Assembly: GCA_016703105.1 (NCBI GenBank)
Contig: JADJCS010000005.1
Location: 186,001-250,000, forward strand
Source: Flavobacteriales bacterium
GTDB lineage: Bacteria > Bacteroidota > Bacteroidia > Flavobacteriales_F > PHOS-HE28
Length of the DNA: 64,000 bases
Direction: 5' to 3'
Below are positions 53,866-62,114 of the stretch, in pieces. The position numbers were made by a program, and so were the translations under genes. A model generated the notes under the pieces. It was given only the letters and a program-made list of their open reading frames with translations. It was not told the DNA's origin and made no database searches. Each line of letters begins with the position of its first letter. Position 1 is the stretch's first letter.

Positions 53866-54672
53866 ATGTCGCGCCGTGCCCTTCTGAACTTGTTCCTGCT
53901 GCTGGCGCACCTCGCTCCTGCGCAGATCGACACTTCCGTTTTCCGCGACCCTGTAAAAGGCAAGTTGAAGTTGCGCGCCATCGGCGGCATTCTCGGGCTG
54001 AGCCTTGAGAACCACGGTGCCCAAGGCGTTGAAACGTTCCAAGAGTACGCCAAGACCCAACTTCCGCTCCTGCCCGGCAAGCCCTCCGACTACTACTTCA
54101 ACTACAGCGCCACCGCCATCGGCTTCTGCATCGGCCCACGCTTCGCGTTGGCGCGCACCATCGATGGCCACAGCGGCGAGAACGGCTGGACCTTTCATTT
54201 GAACCTGCATCCGCGCATCTTCTATCTCTACCTATACACCGATAGCTTGCTTGGTGATACGGCGCGCAAAGTGGAATACCTCTACACCATGTCCCAAACC
54301 GAGATCGCCGTGGGCGGCGGCCCCTACTGGAGCCTCTTCCTTGGCAGGCGCGCCTTTCTACGTGGCGGGCTGCTGGCCGAACTGGGCCACGCGAGCGGCG
54401 GAACACTGAGCGTACAAGGCGTTGCCACCGACGAGGTGGGCGGATTCAGCAATGAGCGCACGCTGGTCGATCGCAGCTTGCAAGGACGAGCATGCACCTA
54501 TTTACGTGGCTACCTGAGCGCGCAGCTCGGTGTGCGCTTGGGCAAACGCACCGACCTCAGCGCGCAAGTGCAATACGGCACCGGCTTCATGTGGCTGCAC
54601 GGCGTGGATGTGCGCTCGTTGATGAGCTCTACACTCTACGCACTGAACCTACAGTTCCTCGTAACTCGTTGA
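53866..54672 (+). CDS. Secreted outer-membrane-like protein
   Basis: Protein of 268 residues with a signal peptide (MSRRALLNLFLLLAHLAPAQ) and alternating amphipathic strands, several ending in aromatic residues (WTFHLNLHPRIFYLYLY, LNLQFLVTR at the end), consistent with a beta-barrel. No family recognised. An alternative GTG start lies 6 bases upstream. It has its own promoter box and sits between eno and uvrD without obvious functional link to either. Confidence 0.7.
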   Translation: MSRRALLNLFLLLAHLAPAQIDTSVFRDPVKGKLKLRAIGGILGLSLENHGAQGVETFQEYAKTQLPLLPGKPSDYYFNYSATAIGFCIGPRFALARTIDGHSGENGWTFHLNLHPRIFYLYLYTDSLLGDTARKVEYLYTMSQTEIAVGGGPYWSLFLGRRAFLRGGLLAELGHASGGTLSVQGVATDEVGGFSNERTLVDRSLQGRACTYLRGYLSAQLGVRLGKRTDLSAQVQYGTGFMWLHGVDVRSLMSSTLYALNLQFLVTR

Positions 54673-54689
54673 GCCGCTCCCCACGCCGC

Positions 54690-54697
54690 TACCTTTG
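54690..54697 (+). promoter_or_regulatory. -7 box of uvrD/pcrA
   Basis: TACCTTTG, an exact TAnnTTTG match. It is 38 bases before the ATG at 54736, but only 8 bases before an in-frame GTG at 54706. Confidence 0.55.
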
Positions 54698-54735
54698 GCA
54701 TCCATGTGCGTGGTAGGCGCACCATCGATCATCGC

Positions 54736-57164
54736 ATGCATCATCTCGAAGGCCTGAACGAGGCGCAACTCGCCGCTGTTACCCATACCGACGGCCCCAA
54801 CATGGTGATCGCCGGTGCCGGCTCGGGCAAGACCCGGGTGCTCACCGTGCGCATCGCGCAACTCATGGCCGCAAAGGGTGTGGACCCCTTCCGGATCCTC
54901 GCGCTCACCTTCACCAACAAGGCCGCACGCGAAATGAAGGAACGCATCGCCAGCATCGTCGGGCGGAGCGAGGCCGCCGGTTTGTGGATGGGCACCTTCC
55001 ACAGCGTGTTCGCACGCGTGCTGCGCTCCGAGGCCGACAAACTGGGCTACCAGAAGGACTTCACCATTTATGATACCGACGACAGCCGCAGCCTGATCAA
55101 AGCCATCCTGAAAGAGCGCGGCTTGGACGACAAGATCTACAAGCCGAACCAGGTACACGGCCGCATCAGCATCGCCAAGAACAACCTGATCGGTCCGCTC
55201 GAGTACCAGCGCGATGCGGAAGTGATGGCCAGCGATGCCAGCAGCGGACGCGAGCATATCGGGGCCATCTACCAGCAGTACGCCGAGCGTTGCTTCCGCG
55301 CCAGCGCCATGGATTTCGATGATCGCTCTTCAATACCAACCTCCTCTTCCGCGATCATCCCGAAACGATGCTGAAGTACCAGCAGCGCTTCCAGTACATT
55401 CTGGTGGACGAGTACCAGGACACCAATTTGGTGCAGTACAACATCATCCGCACGCTCGCCGCACGCCATGAGAACATCACCGTGGTGGGTGACGACAGCC
55501 AGAGCATCTACGCTTTCCGCGGAGCGAACATCCAGAACATCCTCAATTTCCGGCGCGACTACGAAGACCACGCCCTCTTCAAGCTGGAGCAGAACTACCG
55601 CAGCACCAAGAACATAGTCGGCGCGGCGAACAGCCTGATCGACAAGAACAAGGACCAGATCAAGAAGACGATCTGGACACAGAACGACGAGGGCGAACGC
55701 ATCCGCGTACACCGCGCGCTGAGCGACAACGAGGAAGGCGCCTTCACCGCGCACAGCATCTTCGAGACCAAGATGCACCGCCAGGTGCCCAACAAAGGCT
55801 TCGCGATCCTCTACCGCACCAATGCGCAGAGCCGCAGCATGGAGGAGGCGCTGCGCAAGTTGAACATCCCCTATCGGATCTACGGTGGCCTCAGCTTCTA
55901 CCAGCGCAAGGAGATCAAGGACCTGCTCGCTTACTTCCGCCTCACCTGCAATCCGCAGGACGAGGAAGCGCTGAAGCGCATCATCAACTACCCCGCACGT
56001 GGCATCGGGCAAACCACCATCGAAAAGCTGATGGTGGCCGCGGCCGAAGCGAAGACCTCGATCTGGCAGTTGCTCCACGAGCACCTCGCGGACCTCGGCT
56101 TCCACGCCGGTACCCGCAAGTCGGTAGCGGACTTCGTGCTCTCGATCGAGAGCTACCGCACCATGTTGCAGACGCATAGTGCGTACGCGCTCGCCGAACA
56201 CATCGCCCGCACGAGCGGTCTGTTGAAGGAATTGCTCACCGACCGCACACCGGAAGGTGTCAGCCGCCACGAGAACATCCAGGAACTGCTGAACGGCATC
56301 AAGGAGTTCAGCGATGCGGGCGAGGGCACGGACACCCCGCGCACATTGCCCGACTTCCTGATCGACGTGGCGCTGCTCACCGATGCGGACAACGACGATC
56401 CCGCCGACAACGACCGCGTGAGCCTCATGACCGTTCACGCCGCGAAAGGACTGGAGTTCCCGTACGTACACATCGTGGGATTGGAAGAGGACCTGTTCCC
56501 CAACCAGATGGCGGTGAACAGCCGGGCCGATCTGGAGGAAGAACGTCGTCTGTTCTATGTGGCGCTGACGCGTGCCGAGAAACGCGCGACGCTGAGCTAT
56601 GCGATGAGCCGTTACAAATGGGGCAATCTCACCTCCGCGGAACCCAGCCGCTTCATCGACGAGATCGATCCACAGTACCTGGAGATGCCTTCGGAGAACG
56701 ATCGGCTTTGGACACAACCGGGCACTCGGGACCGTACCACGCGCACCCCACCATGGGCGAACCCCGGCCAGAACTTGTTCGACGACGAACGCTCCTCCAA
56801 ACCGGTGTATGGAAGAGAGACGAACGCGCCGGGGATCGGAAAGGCCGTACCAGGGAAACACGTGGCGCCCACAAGGCGGAACATGGATGCACCACCAGGC
56901 CCGCGCGCTGCTCCGGCCGCCACACCCAAGAACTTGAAGCGCATCACCGGAAGTGGCGCGCCGCTGGAAGCGACGAGCAGCCTGGGCAGCGAAACACCGG
57001 ATCTGGCCGAAGGCATGACCGTGGAACACGAACGCTTCGGCAAGGGCAAGGTGATCAAGATCGAAGGCCGCGCGCCGGATCTGAAGGCCACGGTGTTCTT
57101 CCCATCCGCCGGGCAGAAGCAACTCCTGTTACGCTTCGCGAAGTTGACGGTGGTGGAAGGGTGA
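54736..57164 (+). CDS. UvrD/PcrA-type DNA helicase (frameshift in this sequence)
   Basis: Superfamily 1A 3'-5' helicase of about 809 residues, acting in repair and in clearing proteins from DNA. Motif Ia/Walker A AGAGSGKTRVLTVRIA is near residue 30. After DFDD the frame breaks: the family reads DFDDLLFNTNLLFRDHPE and the DNA lacks one base after 55324 (GATC-GCTC instead of GATCTGCTC). The downstream frame then runs intact: VDEYQDTN, GDDSQSIYAFRGA, ILYRTNAQSR, VSLMTVHAAKGLEFPYVHIV and LFYVALTRAEKRA. The C-terminal domain has a KOW/Tudor-like end (VEHERFGKGKVIKIEGR). An in-frame GTG start at 54706 is possible. Most likely an intact gene with a sequence error. Confidence 0.92.
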
Positions 57165-57165
57165 T

Positions 57166-57498
57166 CTAGCGCTCCGAGTAGACCAACCGCAGCACCCTCA
57201 AGCTGTCCAACACGATATCCGAGCAGGGCGGCTCATCGATGAAGAGATCCGTGCCCTTGCAGAGCAGCTCGTAGTTCGCGGTGAAGAGCTCGTCCTCGCC
57301 TTGCAGATTCCGTGGGGCGAAGTAGTAGTAGCGTTCGGCGCGGAAGCCGTACTCGAGGATCTCCAGCCGGTCGCAATCCTTGCCGGGGCTTCTGCAAAAG
57401 CGGATGCGATCTTCCACCCAATCAGGGAGGTCCGCCGGGATCTTGGTACACGAGAAGACGGAAAGGACCAATACGATCACCGGACCGCGAAGACGCAT
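57166..57498 (-). CDS. Small lipoprotein, 110 residues
   Basis: Lipoprotein signal with lipobox LSVFSC (Cys17) and a short, charged, Tyr-rich mature domain (FRAERYYYFAPRNLQGEDEL) containing four further cysteines in addition to the lipidated one, at roughly residues 35, 42, 80 and 91. The Cys may form two disulfides. No family recognised. It is convergent with uvrD (one base apart) and lies 27 bases downstream of the next gene on the same strand, so the two are probably co-transcribed. Confidence 0.7.
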   Translation of the reverse strand: MRLRGPVIVLVLSVFSCTKIPADLPDWVEDRIRFCRSPGKDCDRLEILEYGFRAERYYYFAPRNLQGEDELFTANYELLCKGTDLFIDEPPCSDIVLDSLRVLRLVYSER

Positions 57499-57525
57499 CG
57501 CGGCGAAGCTATGCGGATGGGATGG

Positions 57526-58221
57526 CTACTGGGCTGAGGCTTTCACCGGACACTTGCCCGGGCACATCAGCTTCATATAAATGCCGCCCTGCATACCCAT
57601 CCCGAGCCGATCGCTCGTGCGTTCGCTGCGGCCGAACTGCGCCGCTTCATCCGTGCGGTCCAGCACGGCCTTGTAGATCAGTTGTGGCTCCATGAAAAAG
57701 CCCATGTGCTCGCACAGCGGCACAGAATACCGCAGGCCAGCGCGAAAGGCGAGACCCGCCTTCATACGGTCGCGATCCGTGTCCGTGGTCAGTTCGGATC
57801 CATCCGAGGCATACTGGAGCGCATTCGTACGATAAGGGAGGGTCACATCGGCACCTACCATCACCCCCATGCTGCTCTGGCATTTGCTGGCGCAGGTGAA
57901 GATCCTGTACTGGCCCATGGCCTGGAGCAGGAAGGCACGGCCTTTCACGTCGCTGAGCGGCACAGTGCCGTTCTCGGTCTCTTGTTCGGTGCGGGCCGAA
58001 CGCCATTCGTGGGCGAGCCCCAAGCCAATGCCGAAACGATCGCCCATCGGCATCGTTACCCGTATGCCCGGAGCTAACCCCATGTTCGACTTGCAGTCCC
58101 CCTTCTCGAAGGAGTCCGGGAAGGGCTTGCTGAAGCCGAACACTTTGGAGACCTCCTGGGCCGAGGCCGCAGTGCTCGCGAAGAGAAGTCCGATGGCAAG
58201 GGTGTGTACGAAGGTTTTCAT
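57526..58221 (-). CDS. Outer-membrane beta-barrel-like protein
   Basis: Protein of 231 residues with a signal peptide (IGLLFASTAASAQ). Mature strands alternate polar and hydrophobic residues with Gly (GDRFGIGLGLAHEW, MKAGLAFRAGLRYSVPL), typical of small Bacteroidota porin-like barrels. Cys pairs (TCASKCQSS, MCPGKCP) are unusual for the fold. Function unknown. A TAGCTTCG box lies 34 bases before the start. Confidence 0.75.
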   Translation of the reverse strand: MKTFVHTLAIGLLFASTAASAQEVSKVFGFSKPFPDSFEKGDCKSNMGLAPGIRVTMPMGDRFGIGLGLAHEWRSARTEQETENGTVPLSDVKGRAFLLQAMGQYRIFTCASKCQSSMGVMVGADVTLPYRTNALQYASDGSELTTDTDRDRMKAGLAFRAGLRYSVPLCEHMGFFMEPQLIYKAVLDRTDEAAQFGRSERTSDRLGMGMQGGIYMKLMCPGKCPVKASAQ

Positions 58222-58255
58222 GGCTTTCTGGCTTTCTGCCGCTCGAACGGCGTAC

Positions 58256-58263
58256 CGAAGCTA
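58256..58263 (-). promoter_or_regulatory. -7 box of the beta-barrel-like gene
   Basis: TAGCTTCG on the minus strand (TAnnTTCG), 34 bases before the ATG at 58221. Confidence 0.45.
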
Positions 58264-58347
58264 AACACTTCCGAGGTGGAATGGTTCGGTGGATCGGCAT
58301 AGGGGCGTCCCATTGAACGGATCGCGCTCTGCTTGGTCTGGCTTGCC

Positions 58348-58355
58348 TACATTTG
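58348..58355 (+). promoter_or_regulatory. -7 box of the DUF4290 gene
   Basis: TACATTTG, an exact TAnnTTTG match, 71 bases before the ATG at 58427. A second, weaker candidate (TACTTTGG, 58377-58384) lies 42 bases before it. Confidence 0.5.
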
Positions 58356-58426
58356 GCCGACCCTGCGGGCCACGTATACTTTGGTCAGGCCCGCCTTCTC
58401 TATTTCTTCCTGATCCCCAGGCTGCC

Positions 58427-59122
58427 ATGAGCACTCCTGCGTCCGTCGCATACGACTACAACACCCAGCGCCCCCGGCTGATCATTCCCGAATACGGGCG
58501 CCATGTGCAGCGCATGGTGGAGCATTGCATGGGTGTGGAGGACCGCACCGAGCGCACCCGCTTGGCGAAGGCCATCATTCTTGTGATCGGCCGGCTGAAC
58601 CCGCAATTGCGCGGAAGCGAGAACGCGGAACGTGCCCTATGGGACCACTTGTATATCATGAGCGAGTTCAAGCTCGATGTGGACGGACCGTTCCCCAAGC
58701 CGACCGCCGAAGAACTCGACACCAAGCCGGAGCGCGTGCCCTATCCCAAGCAGGAGATCCGCTATGGGCACTATGGCAAGTTGGTTGAACGCATGATCGC
58801 GCAATGCGCGGCCATGGAGCAGGGTCCGGAACGCGACGCCTATACCCACCTGATCGCCAACCTCATGAAGAAGCAGTTCCTTACCTGGAACCGCGACACC
58901 GTGCCCGATGGTGTGATCCTGAAAGACCTCGCCGAAATGAGCAAAGGCAAGTTGAAACTCAAGGAAGAGTCCCAGCTCGCCTCCACCGCTGATCTGTTGC
59001 GGGCCCAGCAGAACGGCCCACGCAATGAGGTGGACACGCGCAAGCAGCGCTATGGCAACCAGGGTGGTGGCGGTGGTGGTGGCAAGAAGCGCCATCGCAA
59101 CCGGAACAAGAAGCGGTACTGA
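58427..59122 (+). CDS. DUF4290 domain protein
   Basis: Protein of 231 residues, mostly helical, with the family core DYNTQRPRLIIPEYGRHVQR, LWDHLYIMSEFKLDVDGPFP and YTHLIANLMKKQFLTWNRDT. DUF4290 is confined to Bacteroidota and its function is unknown. It is usually encoded just before murA, as here, which hints at a link to cell-wall synthesis. The C-terminus is a Gly run followed by a very basic end (KKRHRNRNKKRY), suggesting nucleic-acid or membrane contact. A terminator separates it from murA. Confidence 0.9.
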   Translation: MSTPASVAYDYNTQRPRLIIPEYGRHVQRMVEHCMGVEDRTERTRLAKAIILVIGRLNPQLRGSENAERALWDHLYIMSEFKLDVDGPFPKPTAEELDTKPERVPYPKQEIRYGHYGKLVERMIAQCAAMEQGPERDAYTHLIANLMKKQFLTWNRDTVPDGVILKDLAEMSKGKLKLKEESQLASTADLLRAQQNGPRNEVDTRKQRYGNQGGGGGGGKKRHRNRNKKRY

Positions 59123-59136
59123 ACGCAAGCGCAGTA

Positions 59137-59193
59137 GGCAGGCGCAGGAGCAAGGACGTGTACTTGCCCCGGCGCCTGCTCCTGCCCGCCTTT
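59137..59193 (+). terminator. Terminator between the DUF4290 gene and murA
   Basis: Long imperfect hairpin. The core is GCAGGAGCA (59144-59152) with TGCTCCTGC (59177-59185), an inner CAAG/CTTG pairing and a bulged outer GGC/GCC, then TTT. Strong stem, short U-tract. Confidence 0.7.
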
Positions 59194-59267
59194 AGGTGAC
59201 AAGCGGCTGTTGATACGCCGGACGTTTCGCTTGGCCATTGATCTGCCTGGCGATGTTGCTTCGCGAC

Positions 59268-60575
59268 ATGGGAAGTTTCAAGATCGAAGGGGGCCGACGC
59301 CTGAAGGGTCAACTGGTGCCACAAGGCGCGAAGAACGAAGCCTTGCAGATCCTCTGCGCGGTGCTGCTCACCGCCGAGCCGGTCACCATCCACAACGTGC
59401 CGGACATCGTGGATGTGAACAAGCTGATCGAGCTATTGCGCCAGATGGGCGTAAAGGTGGAAAAGCTCGGGGACGGCAGCTACCGCTTCACGGCGAAGGA
59501 TGTGGACATCGAGTTCTTCCTTCGGCCCGAATTCAAAAAGCTGGGTGGTGGTCTCCGTGGAAGCGTGATGGTCGTGGGTCCGAGCCTGGCGCGCTTCGGG
59601 CGGGGCTATATCCCGACCCCCGGGGGCGATAAGATCGGCCGACGCCGACTGGACACGCATTTCATCGGTTTCGAGAAGTTGGGGGCCGAGATCAAGTACG
59701 ACAGTAAGGAAGGATTTTTCAAGGCCGAAGCTGAACGACTTAAAGGGGCCTACATGCTGCTGGACGAGGCCAGCGTGACGGGTACAGCCAACATCGTGAT
59801 GGCGGCGGCGTTGGCCGAGGGGCGCACCACAATCTTCAACGCTGCCTGCGAACCCTATGTACAGCAGCTCTGCGAAATGCTCGTGCGCATGGGTGCGAAG
59901 ATCACCGGCATCGGCAGCAACCTCTTGCACATCGATGGCGTGAAAGAGCTCGGTGGCACCGAGCACCGCATGCTGCCCGACATGATCGAGATCGGCAGCT
60001 TCATCGGCCTGGCCGCCATGACACGCAGCGAGATCACCATCAAGGACACCGGCTACGACCACCTGGGCGTGATCCCCGAGGTCTTCCGCAAACTGGGCAT
60101 CGCGGTGGTACGCAATGGCGACGACATTTTCGTACCGGCGCAAGAGCACTACACCATCACCAAGTTCATTGACGGAAGTAATATGACCGTGGCCGACGCC
60201 CCCTGGCCCGGGTTCACGCCCGACCTGCTGAGCATTGTCCTCGTTACCGTCATCCAGGCCAAAGCGAGCGTGCTGGTGCATCAAAAAATGTTCGAGAGCC
60301 GCCTCTTCTTCGTGGACAAGTTGATCGAGATGGGCGCGCAGATCACGCTCTGCGATCCGCACCGCGCCCTGGTGATCGGGAACGACTTCCAGAACCCGCT
60401 ACGAGCCATACGCATGACCAGCCCGGACATCCGCGCGGGTGTGTCGCTCCTGATAGCGGCTCTGAGCGCCGAAGGCACCAGCACCATCGACAACATCGAA
60501 CAGATCGATCGCGGTTACCAGCGGATCGATACACGGCTCAACGCCCTGGGCGCGCGGATCGAACGATTGGAGTGA
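59268..60575 (+). CDS. murA: UDP-GlcNAc enolpyruvyl transferase MurA (Cys-to-Asp form)
   Basis: First committed step of peptidoglycan synthesis: adds enolpyruvate from PEP to UDP-GlcNAc. It has 435 residues. Motifs: VPQGAKNEALQILCAVLL, GSVMVVGPSLARFG, SVTGTANIVMAAALAEG, and DMIEIGSFIGLAAMTRSE. The catalytic loop reads PTPGGDKIGRRRLDTH, so the Cys of E. coli (position 115) is Asp121 here. MurA enzymes with Asp at this place are active but not inactivated by fosfomycin. ATG at 59268 (MGSFKIEGG) fits the family; an ATG at 59253 and a TTG at 59238 also exist. Confidence 0.97.
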   Translation: MGSFKIEGGRRLKGQLVPQGAKNEALQILCAVLLTAEPVTIHNVPDIVDVNKLIELLRQMGVKVEKLGDGSYRFTAKDVDIEFFLRPEFKKLGGGLRGSVMVVGPSLARFGRGYIPTPGGDKIGRRRLDTHFIGFEKLGAEIKYDSKEGFFKAEAERLKGAYMLLDEASVTGTANIVMAAALAEGRTTIFNAACEPYVQQLCEMLVRMGAKITGIGSNLLHIDGVKELGGTEHRMLPDMIEIGSFIGLAAMTRSEITIKDTGYDHLGVIPEVFRKLGIAVVRNGDDIFVPAQEHYTITKFIDGSNMTVADAPWPGFTPDLLSIVLVTVIQAKASVLVHQKMFESRLFFVDKLIEMGAQITLCDPHRALVIGNDFQNPLRAIRMTSPDIRAGVSLLIAALSAEGTSTIDNIEQIDRGYQRIDTRLNALGARIERLE

Positions 60576-60682
60576 ACTGCACCGGCGAACAGGACAAGGT
60601 CCCGAGCCTACCCCTTTGTCTTGGGCTTCACGTTCCGGCATGATCTTGGCATTCCCGCCGCGCCCACCTTCGGGCCCCTTCC

Positions 60683-60690
60683 TACCTTCG
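60683..60690 (+). promoter_or_regulatory. -7 box of the TlpA-like gene
   Basis: TACCTTCG (TAnnTTCG), ending 4 bases before the ATG at 60695. Either transcription starts at the ATG itself (leaderless) or translation starts at the ATG at 60713. Confidence 0.5.
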
Positions 60691-60694
60691 CGCC

Positions 60695-61264
60695 ATGAAA
60701 TTCCGCACCGCCATGAGCAAGCTGCGCATCCTGATCGTCTCCGCTGTGGCCCTACTGGCCATTTATGGCTTCTCCGCACGCATGAGCGGCCCGAAGGACA
60801 GTGTCAAGATCGGAACCAATATCGGGGAGCAGGCACCCGAACTCGCGTACATGAACGCGGACAGCACCAAGGTGCTCAAACTTAGCGAACTGCGCGGCAA
60901 GTACGTGCTGATCGATTTCTGGGCAAGCTGGTGCGGCCCGTGTCGTCGCGAAAACCCGAACGTGGTAGCGGCTTATGCCAAATACGGTCAGGCAAAATAC
61001 AAGGAGGGCAAAGGCTTCGAGGTGTTCAGCGTGAGCTTGGACAAGAGCCGCGATGCGTGGAAACGCGCGATCGAGCAGGACAAACTTGCCTGGAAATACC
61101 ATGTGAGCGACCTGAAGTATTGGGCCTCGGAAGCTTCGCGCCTGTATGGCGTTTCCGGGATCCCGATGAGCTTCCTGATCGATCCGAACGGGATCATCAT
61201 TGCAAAGAACCTCCGCGGTATGGCCTTGCATCAAGAACTGGACAAGTATGTGAAGAGCCTCTGA
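60695..61264 (+). CDS. TlpA/ResA-like thioredoxin, membrane-anchored
   Basis: Protein of 189 residues with an N-terminal anchor or signal (KLRILIVSAVALLAIYGFSA) and a thioredoxin fold with the redox motif FWASWCGPCRRENP (Cys80, Cys83) and the cis-Pro motif GVSGIPMSFLIDPNG. Relatives keep extracytoplasmic cysteines reduced, for instance for cytochrome c maturation. The partner is not visible here. An in-frame ATG at 60713 is an alternative start. A good terminator follows. Confidence 0.92.
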   Translation: MKFRTAMSKLRILIVSAVALLAIYGFSARMSGPKDSVKIGTNIGEQAPELAYMNADSTKVLKLSELRGKYVLIDFWASWCGPCRRENPNVVAAYAKYGQAKYKEGKGFEVFSVSLDKSRDAWKRAIEQDKLAWKYHVSDLKYWASEASRLYGVSGIPMSFLIDPNGIIIAKNLRGMALHQELDKYVKSL

Positions 61265-61290
61265 TCGGTCCACGAACGCGCTCTCCAGAA

Positions 61291-61313
61291 AGGCCCTGCT
61301 TGGCAGGGCTTTT
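61291..61313 (+). terminator. Rho-independent terminator after the TlpA-like gene
   Basis: GCCCTGC / GCAGGGC stem (61293-61299 and 61303-61309) with a 3-base loop, a G-T and an A-T pair below it, and TTTT directly after. This is the most classical terminator in the window. Confidence 0.9.
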
Positions 61314-61399
61314 CTCTTGTTCCTCCACGCCCGCCTGCCAAAAAGTCCCCGAACTTCGCGCCCCGATCATCAACACGGCACTGGCACACGTCTTGACCC

Positions 61400-62059
61400 A
61401 TGAGCGCGCTCTTCAAAAAGTCCAAGAGATCCATGTCGGAACGACCCAACGGCAGCACCAATGCCCAGACCACTGCCGATCCGGCAAGGTCTGAGGCCAA
61501 GAACGAAGACCGTGACAACCCGCTCGCCATGGCGAGCGAGGCTGCGGCAGAACATGTGATGCACGATGCCGATGCCCAAGGCCGTGAAGACATCGCCGAA
61601 CTACAGGGCCTACTCGACGCCAGCCGGGCCGAAGCGGCCGAGTTGAAGGACCGCTGGCTCCGCCTCAACGCCGAGTTCGACAATTTCCGCAAGCGCACCG
61701 CCAAAGAGCGGCTCGAGCTGATCCAGTTCGCCGGCGAGAACGTGCTGCGCAATGTGATCCCCGTGGTGGATGATATGGAACGTGCCATCGCCAACAACGA
61801 CAACACTTCGGATATCGCTGTCGTGAAGGAGGGCTTCCACCTGATCCACACCAAGCTGTTGCACATCCTGGGCAGCCAGGGCGTAAAGGCGCTGCCTGAT
61901 GCGAAGGGCGAACCATTCGATACCGATCGGCACGAAGCCATCACAAAGGCCCCCGCCCCCAGCGGTGATCTGAAAGGCAAGGTGATCGATGTGGTGGAAC
62001 AAGGCTACACCTTACACGATCGCGTGATCCGTTACGCAAAAGTGGTGGTCGGCGAATGA
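61400..62059 (+). CDS. grpE: Nucleotide exchange factor GrpE
   Basis: Releases ADP from DnaK. It has 219 residues. A variable acidic N-terminal part (to about residue 60), a coiled coil (IAELQGLLDASRAEAAELKD) and the family core LNAEFDNFRKRTAKERLEL, NVIPVVDDMERAI and GYTLHDRVIRYAKVVVGE. I took the first ATG (MSALFKKSKRSM); MSERPNG, 11 codons later, is an alternative. No CIRCE element is visible upstream. dnaJ follows 55 bases later; dnaK is not in the window. Confidence 0.96.
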   Translation: MSALFKKSKRSMSERPNGSTNAQTTADPARSEAKNEDRDNPLAMASEAAAEHVMHDADAQGREDIAELQGLLDASRAEAAELKDRWLRLNAEFDNFRKRTAKERLELIQFAGENVLRNVIPVVDDMERAIANNDNTSDIAVVKEGFHLIHTKLLHILGSQGVKALPDAKGEPFDTDRHEAITKAPAPSGDLKGKVIDVVEQGYTLHDRVIRYAKVVVGE

Positions 62060-62088
62060 TACCGCGATCGGACCGACGCTCCTGTACC

Positions 62089-62107
62089 GTCGACCCATTG
62101 GGTCGAC
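62089..62107. promoter_or_regulatory. 19-bp palindrome upstream of dnaJ
   Basis: GTCGACCCA (62089-62097), one base, TGGGTCGAC (62099-62107): a perfect 9-bp dyad ending 7 bases before the dnaJ ATG. It could be an operator for a dimeric regulator or a hairpin blocking the start. It does not resemble CIRCE. Confidence 0.5.
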
Positions 62108-62114
62108 ACTCCCT

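Noticed and set aside
55269..57122. 617-codon minus-strand frame opposite uvrD/pcrA
   Set aside because: Shadow of the helicase gene; His/Arg/Val-rich composition without motifs.
61314..61399. CIRCE element upstream of grpE
   Set aside because: No TTAGCACTC-N9-GAGTGCTAA-like sequence is present in the gap.
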